From Flavobacterium phycosphaerae (GTDB taxonomy: Bacteria; Bacteroidota; Bacteroidia; Flavobacteriales; Flavobacteriaceae), in the NCBI RefSeq assembly GCF_010119235.1, contig NZ_JAAATZ010000001.1, positions 216,501 to 280,500 of the forward strand: DNA of 64,000 bases, given 5' to 3'. This document shows, piece after piece, positions 1 through 6,442 of this stretch. Made by a program: the position numbers and the translations under genes. How positions within the stretch are numbered: position 1 is the first letter of the stretch; every line of letters starts with the position of its first letter. The notes under the pieces were generated by a model. It made no database searches, was not told where the DNA came from, and worked only from the letters and a program-made list of their open reading frames with translations.

Positions 1-428
1 CGTTCGGCACCAAAACTCACCGAAGCGATTACCGGATTTCGGCCCAATTCCTTTTCGTTGTCAGCATGCCAACCATTGCTGTCTTTACCATCGCGGTACT
101 GATTGAGTAAAACGGTGGTGAAATTTTCAGGACAAACCTCTTCAATTTCATTTTTGATAAACATTAGTAACGGATTCCACGCATGCGGTTGCATAACAAT
201 ATTGGAATAACCATAGGGCTTGCCTTCGTTGCCAAAAAGTGCCGTTAATCGGGGTTGTGGATGGGTTTTACCAAAAACCGTTATCAAATCCTGTTGCCAC
301 GGAATTTCAGTTTTTAGTTTTGTAAAAAGTTCATTGGCCCTCTCATAATCAAAGAAACCTGGATAGTATTCTATCTCGGCATCCGGGAGCGAAAAGACAA
401 TTTTTTCTTTTGGAAAAAGGGAGTTCAT
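1..428 (-). CDS. AlkB-family 2OG-Fe(II) dioxygenase, 3' part cut by window edge
   Basis: The minus strand reads openly from an ATG at 428 (MNSLFPKEKIVF) to the left edge with no stop, giving about 142 residues, so the C-terminus lies outside the window. The segment NQYRDGKDSNGWHAD followed by NEKELG matches the core of ALKBH2/3-like DNA or RNA repair dioxygenases. H and D of WHAD are the first two Fe(II) ligands (HxD); the distal His and the 2-oxoglutarate-binding Arg would lie beyond the edge. Family members oxidatively remove alkyl groups such as 1-methyladenine and 3-methylcytosine. Aquaporin lies 72 bases downstream of the start on the same strand and is read towards this gene. Family call is firm; the exact substrate is not visible. 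Confidence 0.85.
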   Translation of the reverse strand, partial: MNSLFPKEKIVFSLPDAEIEYYPGFFDYERANELFTKLKTEIPWQQDLITVFGKTHPQPRLTALFGNEGKPYGYSNIVMQPHAWNPLLMFIKNEIEEVCPENFTTVLLNQYRDGKDSNGWHADNEKELGRNPVIASVSFGAE

Positions 429-500
429 CGCACAAAAATAAAGAGAAAAAAATGAATGATTTCACTCTTTTCTCTTCAAATAAATTGGATTATTATTGGA

Positions 501-1208
501 CTACAAGTCGTCTTTTTTATCTAACAATAACTTATAAATAAATCCGGCAACAATAGCTCCGGCGATAGGTGCTACCCAAAACAACCATAATTGCGATAAC
601 GGTTCGCCTTGCGTAAACAATGCTTGTGAAGTAGAACGGGCTGGATTTACCGAAGTATTCGTAATTGGAATACTCACCAAATGAATTAGAGTCAATCCCA
701 AACCAATGGCCACACCGGCAAATTTTCCGTTAGCCCATTTATCTGTTGCTCCAATGATGATTAATAAAAAGAACAGTGTCAACACAAACTCAGCCGCAAA
801 AGCAGCAGACATCGAATAACCATCTGGCGAAAAAGCGCCATACCCATTAGTAGCAAAAGCACCGGCTTTAGTATTATCAATGGCAAAACCTTCCTTTCCG
901 GAAAGAATAAAAAGTAAAGTGCCGGCAGCTGCAATACCTCCCAAACATTGTGCAATAACATAAGGTACTAAATCCTTAGCCGAAAATCTTCCGCTAGCCC
1001 ATAGCCCAAAAGAAACCGCCGGATTAAAATGTCCGCCAGAGATGTGACCCACAGCGTAGGCCATCGTTAAAACCGTTAATCCAAAAGCTAAAGCCACTCC
1101 GGCAAATCCGATTCCTAAGTTAGGAATTCCGGCTGCAAACAAAGCACTACCACAGCCGCCGAAGACCAGCCAGTAAGTGCCAAAAAATTCTGCGAATAGT
1201 TTTCTCAT
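501..1208 (-). CDS. aqpZ: Aquaporin Z (MIP family water channel)
   Basis: A 235-residue integral membrane protein of normal AqpZ length. Both signature half-helix motifs are present: NPA at about residues 62-64 ([11 protein letters not shown]) and NPAR at about 188-191 (TSVNPARS). The Arg after the second NPA is the selectivity-filter Arg. About six hydrophobic segments surround them. The short sequence before the first NPA and the lack of a long insertion after the second favour water over glycerol transport. It lies in the inner membrane and would allow rapid osmotic water flow. The gene stands alone: the next gene upstream is tRNA-Thr and the region between holds two palindromes (1223-1254) that may be an operator. 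Confidence 0.93.
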   Translation of the reverse strand: MRKLFAEFFGTYWLVFGGCGSALFAAGIPNLGIGFAGVALAFGLTVLTMAYAVGHISGGHFNPAVSFGLWASGRFSAKDLVPYVIAQCLGGIAAAGTLLFILSGKEGFAIDNTKAGAFATNGYGAFSPDGYSMSAAFAAEFVLTLFFLLIIIGATDKWANGKFAGVAIGLGLTLIHLVSIPITNTSVNPARSTSQALFTQGEPLSQLWLFWVAPIAGAIVAGFIYKLLLDKKDDL

Positions 1209-1222
1209 ACGTTTAGTTTTTA

Positions 1223-1254
1223 ATCATGTAAAGTCATGATGGTTAGTATACTAA
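1223..1254. promoter_or_regulatory. Paired palindromes upstream of aqpZ, possible operator
   Basis: Two inverted repeats sit 15-46 bases upstream of the aqpZ start codon. ATCATG-N6-CATGAT spans 1223-1240 and the perfect 12-base palindrome TTAGTATACTAA spans 1243-1254. This spacing relative to the start is where a dimeric regulator would overlap the promoter. No regulator is encoded nearby, so the identity of any binder is unknown. Confidence 0.35.
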
Positions 1255-1380
1255 AGTTAGGGAAATTTGAAAGGGGGTATTTTTAAGAGAAACAAACTTA
1301 TTAACAGTCAGTTACCTATTCTGAATTCAGAAAAAACCAGCAGCACTGCCAGCAAACTGCTTCCATTATTAACAAAAACA

Positions 1381-1409
1381 AAAAACCACCACTTTTCAGT
1401 GATGGTTTT
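1381..1409 (-). terminator. Rho-independent terminator after tRNA-Thr
   Basis: Read on the minus strand, a 12-pair stem (one G-U pair) closes a four-base GAAA loop: AAAACCATCACT at 1409-1398 pairs with AGTGGTGGTTTT at 1393-1382, followed by T-rich sequence. It begins 8 bases past the 3' end of the tRNA, as expected for its terminator. Confidence 0.75.
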
Positions 1410-1416
1410 CGTATTG

Positions 1417-1490
1417 AGCCGGCGGAGGGACTCGAACCCACGACCTGCTGATTACAAATCAGCTGCTCTAGCCAACTGAGCTACGCTGGC
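1417..1490 (-). tRNA. tRNA-Thr (anticodon TGT)
   Basis: The minus strand folds into a complete cloverleaf starting GCCAGCG at 1490. The anticodon stem GCTGA/TCAGC holds the loop TTTGTAA, giving anticodon TGT (Thr, ACA codons). The D arm has AGTTGGCTA and the T loop is TTCGAGT. CCA is not encoded. Two stem positions do not pair: A4 opposite C69 in the acceptor stem and T50 opposite T64 in the T stem. A plus-strand reading frame across this region (SRRRDSNPRPADYKSAA...) is the well-known spurious antisense translation of such tRNAs. Confidence 0.95.
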
Positions 1491-1567
1491 GTCTCAATGT
1501 GAGTGCAAATATAATAGTGAAAATGAATTCTCCAAAATATTTTACACTTTTTTATTGTTTTTTTTGA

Positions 1568-1834
1568 CTACAAAGCGTTGATTTTGTCAACCAATTGATT
1601 TGCAGTTTGTTCTAATTCGGTATTGATTTGTTTGAAATGCGCTTTTTTGTTTTCAACATTTTTCGCATTTACTTTAGTAATTAAAGCATCAAAAGACGCA
1701 ATCGCTTCATCAATGATAGCGTTTGTTTTGTCAGATGGCTTTCCTGAAGAAGTCATTTCATAAATATAAACTGCTTCAATAATATCACCCAATACAAAGT
1801 TGATGTCTTTTTTCAAATTCTTAATACTTCCCAT
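1568..1834 (-). CDS. Conserved small helical protein of unknown function
   Basis: An 88-residue, mostly charged and alpha-helical protein starting MGSIKNLKKDINFVLGDIIE. There is no signal peptide, no membrane segment and no cysteine, so it is probably cytosolic. I know of similar short proteins in Flavobacteriia annotated only as hypothetical; no domain or motif gives a function. The C-terminal half (NVENKKAHFKQINTELEQ) has heptad-like spacing and could form a coiled coil. It is probably a single-gene unit, since the flanking gaps (77 and 88 bases) are longer than those of the neighbouring operon. Confidence 0.7.
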   Translation of the reverse strand: MGSIKNLKKDINFVLGDIIEAVYIYEMTSSGKPSDKTNAIIDEAIASFDALITKVNAKNVENKKAHFKQINTELEQTANQLVDKINAL

Positions 1835-1922
1835 TTTCTTGTAAATTTTAAATTTAATTTCATTCCGCTCGGCCTCTCAGCCTCGGGTGGCGCAAAATTA
1901 CACTAAATCTTTAGAATACAAA

Positions 1923-2894
1923 CTACGAAATATAAATTTCTAGAATGGAAGCACTGCCAGTTATTTGAAAATCAGTTAAAGAAGCCGGAATCAAAACCGT
2001 ATCGCCTTTTTGATAGGAAAAGGTCTCCTCGTTTGAAAGAAGTTGAAAATTACCATCCACACACATATACACTGTGAAGGATTCTTGATTTTTAGTAACC
2101 TGGATTTTACCGTTTAACGGAATTACATTAGTCGTAAAGTATTGACAATGGACTATTTCGTTTGCTGCGTTTTCATTTTTGGAATAGTATTTCTGAGCCT
2201 CAACCGTTTCATAATTGATGGCTTCCAAGGCTAAATCTAAATGCAATTCGCGTTGATTCCCTTGAGCATCTACTCGGTCAAAATCATAAATTCGATAAGT
2301 AACATCAGACGTTTGTTGGATTTCGGCAATGACTATCCCGGCGCCAATGGCATGAATCGTTCCAGTGTCAAGAAAAAAAACATCGCCCTGCTGTACTTTT
2401 TTGGTGTCTAAAATATCCAATAAGGTTTTGGAATTTACCTTTTCTAAAAATTCGTCAGGAGATGATTTTTCTTTGAATCCAACAATCAATCTTGCCTCAG
2501 CATCGGCTTGCATCACATACCACATTTCAGTTTTACCAAAAGAATTGTGTCGCTTTTTTGCCAATTCATCATTCGGATGCAATTGTATGGATAAATCTTC
2601 GCGGGCATCGAGGTATTTGAAGAGTAACGGAAACTGTTTGCCAAACCGGGAATAAACTTCAGTACCCAAAATTTCTGTCGGATAGGCAGCAATTAAATCG
2701 TTTAATGATTTTCCTTTGAAAGCGCCATTGGCTACTATACTCACATCGTAAGCCACGGTTGATATTTCCCAACTTTCGCCGGTGATTTCAGATACAATGG
2801 GTTTATTCAGGTATGATTTCAGTTTGGTACCGCCCCAGATTCTCTCTTTCAAAATTGGTTCAAATTGTAACGGATAAGCTTTCATGGAATTCAT
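1923..2894 (-). CDS. manA: Class I mannose-6-phosphate isomerase
   Basis: About 324 residues, the short bacterial (Bacillus ManA/Pmi-like) form of the cupin-fold phosphomannose isomerase, which interconverts fructose-6-phosphate and mannose-6-phosphate with one Zn2+. Metal-site motifs are visible: IQLHPND (Gln and His ligands), GKTEMWYV (Glu), and TGTIHAIGAG (His) followed by the conserved EIQQTSDVTYRIYDFDR. I place the start at the ATG at 2894 (MNSMKAYPL); an in-frame TTG at 2903 and an ATG at 2885 are alternatives. It is the last gene of the idi-queD-bcp-manA run, 11 bases after bcp. Its product feeds GDP-mannose-type sugars and so may serve the glycan locus downstream. Confidence 0.92.
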   Translation of the reverse strand: MNSMKAYPLQFEPILKERIWGGTKLKSYLNKPIVSEITGESWEISTVAYDVSIVANGAFKGKSLNDLIAAYPTEILGTEVYSRFGKQFPLLFKYLDAREDLSIQLHPNDELAKKRHNSFGKTEMWYVMQADAEARLIVGFKEKSSPDEFLEKVNSKTLLDILDTKKVQQGDVFFLDTGTIHAIGAGIVIAEIQQTSDVTYRIYDFDRVDAQGNQRELHLDLALEAINYETVEAQKYYSKNENAANEIVHCQYFTTNVIPLNGKIQVTKNQESFTVYMCVDGNFQLLSNEETFSYQKGDTVLIPASLTDFQITGSASILEIYIS

Positions 2895-2905
2895 TTTAAG
2901 CAAAC

Positions 2906-3357
2906 TTACATTGTTTTCAGAATTTCGAGTGCTTTTTCGATGTGAATTTTGCCGGAAGTACTGTCAAAAACAAATTGAATTACACCGTTTGCATCGGCAA
3001 CATAAGTGGCACGACCGGGAATCAACCCAAAATAATCATTAGGAACACCAAATACTTTTCTGATTTTTTATCAAAGTCGGAAAGCAAAATAAACGGAAGT
3101 TGGTGTTTCGTAACAAAAGAAATATGCGATTGCAAACTGTCGCTGCTAATCCCAATTACTTCGGCTCCCAAAGCTTTAAAATCTTCGTATTGGTCGCGAA
3201 AAGAACAAGCTTGTTGGGTACAAACCCTAGTGTCATCTTTTGGATAAAAATAAAGCACAACCGGTTTTTTACCAATAACGGAATGACTTTCAAAAAGGTC
3301 TCCATGGTTGTCAATGGCTGAAAAATTCGGAATAGTATCCCCTACTTTCAGGCTCAT
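2906..3357 (-). CDS. bcp: Thioredoxin-dependent peroxiredoxin (Bcp/PrxQ), frameshifted
   Basis: Reduces hydrogen and organic peroxides using thioredoxin. The first reading frame (MSLKVGDTIPNF...) carries the Prx motif PKDDTRVCTQQAC with peroxidatic Cys46 and resolving Cys51, as in PrxQ. That frame runs off after SDFDKK. The neighbouring frame continues the family sequence exactly (IRKVFGVPNDYFGLIPGR...VFDSTSGKIHIEKALEIL) to a stop at 2906. The break is at a run of six T (plus strand) at 3064-3069; seven would restore a normal protein of about 150 residues. Two bases separate it from queD. The deletion is best explained as a sequence error. Confidence 0.9.
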
Positions 3358-3359
3358 GG

Positions 3360-3767
3360 TTATCCTTTAAAGGTTACAAAGTTTCTTGGGGTTTCGTATA
3401 AAACCACCTCAAGCTCTTTATCGGCCTCAATGTGTTTTCGCAATTTTTGCCAAATGACCACGACAATATTTTCCGCTGTTGGATTTAAATCGGCAAAGTC
3501 AGGAACATCAAGGTTTAGGTTTTTATGATCGAAAGCGTTTTCAACATGCTCTTTGATTAAATCGGAGAGAATTTTGACATCAATCACATAACCGGTTTCT
3601 ATATCAATTTCACCGGTAACCGAAACGATTAATTCGTAATTGTGTCCGTGATAATTAGGATTATTGCACTTGCCGAAAACAGCATCGTTTTTTTCCATCG
3701 ACCAGTCTTTGCGGTACAATCGGTGAGCCGCGTTAAAGTGGGCTTTTCTTGAAACAGTTACTCTCAT
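3360..3767 (-). CDS. queD: 6-carboxytetrahydropterin synthase / PTPS family (QueD)
   Basis: A 135-residue protein of the 6-pyruvoyl-tetrahydropterin synthase fold. QueD converts 7,8-dihydroneopterin triphosphate to 6-carboxy-tetrahydropterin, the second step of queuosine (7-deazaguanine) synthesis. Zn2+-binding histidines are visible in AHFNAAHRL and in NPNYHGHNYEL, and the catalytic Cys is in FGKCNNP. The conserved ENIVVVIW helix and FDHKNLN segment are present. It lies between idi and bcp with 2-base gaps, so is co-transcribed with them. A eukaryote-type PTPS role is possible, but the gene length and CxxxHxHxY pattern fit QueD. Confidence 0.9.
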   Translation of the reverse strand: MRVTVSRKAHFNAAHRLYRKDWSMEKNDAVFGKCNNPNYHGHNYELIVSVTGEIDIETGYVIDVKILSDLIKEHVENAFDHKNLNLDVPDFADLNPTAENIVVVIWQKLRKHIEADKELEVVLYETPRNFVTFKG

Positions 3768-3769
3768 AG

Positions 3770-4297
3770 TTATAGTTTATGGTCTTCAAGATAGTGATAG
3801 AACTCGTCGAAAATGATTTTAAACCAAACGGTGTAAATCTCGGGATTTTGAAGCATATCCGTTTTGACCTCTTCTATTTTCATCCATTTCCAGCTTTCTA
3901 CTTCATCTGTGTTTATTGATGGCTCTTCATTGTAATAGCCAATCATTACGTGATCCAGTTCATGCTCCGTCAAACCGTTGTCAAAAGGTGCTTTATAAAT
4001 AAAATGGAATAATTCTTTAAGCTCGGTTTTGAACCCCATTTCTTCAAACAATCGGCGCGTTCCGGCTTGAATATTGGTTTCTCCATTGCGCTGATGACTG
4101 CAACAAGTATTGGTCCATAGCAAAGGAGAATGGTACTTGTGATGTGCTCGTTGTTGGAGCATGATTTCATTATTTCGGTTCAACACGAAAACCGAAAAAG
4201 CACGATGCAGCACTGCCTTTTCGTGGGCCTCCAATTTATTCATCAACCCGATAGGTTCATCTTGTTCGTTAACCAAGATTACTTTTTCTTCTGTCAT
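3770..4297 (-). CDS. idi: Isopentenyl-diphosphate delta-isomerase, type I
   Basis: A 175-residue Nudix-fold enzyme that interconverts isopentenyl and dimethylallyl diphosphate, supplying isoprenoids such as the undecaprenyl carrier used for glycan synthesis. Family landmarks are in order: HRAFSVFV, LLWTNTCCSHQ with the catalytic Cys at about residue 65-66, the Nudix-like RRLFEEMGF and the acidic EHELDHV containing catalytic and metal-binding Glu. It is the first gene of a four-gene minus-strand run (idi, queD, bcp, manA). A TAnnTTTG element lies just upstream at 4315-4322. Confidence 0.95.
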   Translation of the reverse strand: MTEEKVILVNEQDEPIGLMNKLEAHEKAVLHRAFSVFVLNRNNEIMLQQRAHHKYHSPLLWTNTCCSHQRNGETNIQAGTRRLFEEMGFKTELKELFHFIYKAPFDNGLTEHELDHVMIGYYNEEPSINTDEVESWKWMKIEEVKTDMLQNPEIYTVWFKIIFDEFYHYLEDHKL

Positions 4298-4314
4298 AAT
4301 TTTTATTAATCGCT

Positions 4315-4322
4315 CAAAAATA
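4315..4322 (-). promoter_or_regulatory. Candidate -7 element (TATTTTTG) for the idi operon
   Basis: The minus strand reads TATTTTTG, matching the Bacteroidota -7 consensus TAnnTTTG, 17 bases upstream of the idi start. No TTG lies at the preferred distance upstream, so the assignment rests on the -7 element and position only. Confidence 0.3.
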
Positions 4323-4402
4323 CGAAAAAAAAACAGCGGCTATAATTATGCCAAGCGAACAACCGTTAAACTTTCCTTAAATAGCATCAATTTGTAATCT
4401 AC

Positions 4403-4437
4403 TTGACATTTTGCCACGTATATGTGGTGTAAATTTG
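4403..4437 (+). promoter_or_regulatory. Candidate Bacteroidota promoter for msrBA
   Basis: TAAATTTG at 4430-4437 matches the -7 consensus TAnnTTTG. A TTG lies at 4403-4405 (24-base spacing) and another at 4411-4413 (16 bases); the Flavobacterium consensus spacing is about 17-23. Transcription would start near 4444, 17 bases before the ATG at 4461. This argues against the upstream in-frame ATG at 4422, which lies inside the promoter. Confidence 0.42.
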
Positions 4438-4460
4438 TGCTAGATTTAAAACCAACAACT

Positions 4461-5560
4461 ATGCGAAAATCCATTTTTAACTTTTTACTTTTGTTACCGA
4501 TGTTCATGCTGAATGCCTGCGGACAAAACAATACTAAACAAAACACAACTGAAAAATCAATGGCTATGGAAAACGTAATTTCGAAACCTGAAAATCCTTA
4601 TTACTCTAATACAGACACTAAAAAATTAGAGCTGTCTGATGCCGAATGGAAAAAAGTATTATCCCTGATTTATATGCGGTAGCTCGTCATGCCGATACCG
4701 AAAGAGCCTTTACCGGAACGATGTGGAAATCAGAGACCAAAGGCACTTACTACTGCGCGGCTTGTGGTTTGAAACTTTTTAAATCCGATCAAAAATTTGT
4801 GAGCAGTTGTGGTTGGCCAAGTTTTTTTGAGCAAGACAACAAAAGCAGTATTACCTTCAAAGATGATAATTCATATGGTATGCGTCGCATTGAAGCTCTT
4901 TGTGGGCGATGCAACAGTCACTTGGGTCATTTGTTTGATGATGGTCCGGAGCCCACAGGAAAACGGTACTGCATGAATGCAATTTCTTTAGATTTTGTTC
5001 CTGATGGAACGGTTCAGAACAAAGGAAATTTGGAAACGATAACGCTTGGTGGTGGTTGTTACTGGTGTGTGGAGGCCGTTTACGAAAATTTACAAGGAGT
5101 TGAAAAAGTAGTTTCCGGATTTGCCGGCGGCACTGTGGAGAACCCGAGTTACGAAGAAGTTTGTACCGGTACAACGGGAGCGGCCGAAGTAGTGCAAATC
5201 ACTTACGACAAAACTAAAACCAATTTGGATGAAATATTTCAAGTGTTTTTCACGGTTCACGACCCCACAACGCTAAACCGTCAGGGTGCCGATGCCGGAA
5301 CGCAATACCGCTCTGTTATTTTTTACAAAAACGAAGAACAAAAGAAAGCGGCACAAAGCATCATAGCCGAATTGAATAAAGAAGTCTTCAATAACAAAAT
5401 CGTTACTACTTTAGAGCCATTTAAAGCTTTTTATAAAGCCAAAGAGTACCATCAAAATTATTATGAAAACAACAAAGACCAACCGTATTGCCAATTGGTA
5501 ATTCAACCTAAATTGGAAAAATTTGAGAAAGTTTTTAAAGACCGATTGAAAAAGAAATAA
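4461..5560 (+). CDS. msrBA: Fused methionine sulfoxide reductase MsrB-MsrA lipoprotein, frameshifted
   Basis: The ATG at 4461 begins a lipoprotein signal ending in the lipobox LNAC, so the enzyme is anchored outside the cytoplasm and repairs oxidised methionines of envelope proteins. The MsrB domain comes first: two CxxC zinc motifs (YYCAACGLK and LCGRCNSHLGH) and the RYCMN active-site Cys. The MsrA domain follows with GGGCYWCVEAVYENLQGVEKV, whose GCYWC is the usual GCFWC. The frame breaks at CCC, 4663-4665, between KKVLS and PDLYAVARHADTERAFTG; one extra C joins the two frames into the standard MsrB start. Total about 366 residues. The terminator at 5574-5604 closes the unit. Confidence 0.92.
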
Positions 5561-5573
5561 TGTATTGATTCCG

Positions 5574-5604
5574 AAAAACCGCTTATTCAACTAAGCGGTT
5601 TTTT
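5574..5604 (+). terminator. Rho-independent terminator after msrBA
   Basis: AAAAACCGCTTA (5574-5585) pairs perfectly with TAAGCGGTTTTT (5592-5603), with a six-base loop TTCAAC and a T run. It begins 13 bases after the msrBA stop. Confidence 0.88.
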
Positions 5605-5651
5605 ATTTTGTTAGTATTTTTCTATAGCTTAGATTTGAAAAAAATAGTGTT

Positions 5652-6436
5652 ATGAAAAAATCGTTATGCTCCTGATATTGGTATCGAGTTTAAATGCTTT
5701 GGCCAAAGTTTATCCGGGAACTATCTTGTTCAAAGACGGTCATACTGAAAAAGGGTTTGTCAAATCTTTTTTGGAAGACAAACTCATCAATCTTGAATTG
5801 ATTCCATCACTAGAACATGAATTAAATTTGGATGACAAAAACCTAAAATTCAAAACTACTGAAAACGAAGAATTTAAAGATATTCCTATTGATTATATAG
5901 ACGAAGTTACGCTGCTGGACAAAGAGAAAACAACCACATATAAAGTGATTTACCTTAAAGAAATAAGCATTAAAGGAGAAGTACTAGAAGAGGGTCGAAA
6001 AGTTTTTTTACCATTAATCAAAAAAGGAAAAATAAATATTTACGGTATTAAATATACAGAAACTGACTATGATAGCAGCGGCGGTATATTTCGATACAAA
6101 GGCACTCGGTTTTATTATCAAAATGCCAAAGAAAATTATGCCATCAACTATTACAACATGGAAATGGGCGAAGTGCTTTTTTATATTAAAAGCAGGATGC
6201 TAAACCCTTTACGAGAGTTGTTCAAAGACTGCCCGGAAATTGTAAACGATCTTAACGACGATAGTTTTGAAGGGATGAGCCAACGAAAAAAAGAAAACAA
6301 ACAAGAAGCCAAACTTCTGCAAAAAGAATTTAAAAATCTAAGTAATGAAGAACAAAGTAAAATGGAAAACATTCATCATTACAATTTTAATTTCATGGAA
6401 AAATACATTGCCGAATATGAAAGCAAGTGTAATTAA
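5652..6436 (+). CDS. Secreted protein of unknown function, frameshifted in signal peptide; paralogue of 11572-12183
   Basis: The open frame begins inside a hydrophobic stretch at an internal ATG (5666). An ATG at 5652 followed by six A (5655-5660) is one base out of frame; with seven A the start reads MKKIVMLLILVSSLNALA, a clean signal peptide. The mature protein (about 240 residues) begins with a beta-rich region (TILFKDGHTEKGFVKSF) and ends in a charged helix rich in Lys and Glu. It contains ELFKDCPEIV, matching EFFKDCSKLV in the protein at 11572-12183, and both start with a xxLxDGxTxEGxxxxF pattern. No known domain. It converges on the TonB receptor gene with a 6-base gap. Confidence 0.75.
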
Positions 6437-6442
6437 CAAACC

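Noticed and set aside
1267..1479. A 70-residue plus-strand reading frame across the tRNA
   Set aside because: Its C-terminal part (RRRDSNPRPADYKSAALAN) is the known spurious antisense reading of tRNA-Thr; there is no gene.
3064..3069. Programmed ribosomal frameshifting in bcp and other split genes
   Set aside because: There is no shared slippery heptamer with a downstream structure, and all sites need the same one-base correction in unrelated genes.
4422..4682. A separate small lipoprotein gene before an MsrBA gene
   Set aside because: The frame carries the signal peptide and first 55 residues of the MsrB domain; a single missing C joins it to the following frame. The upstream ATG at 4422 overlaps the promoter element.
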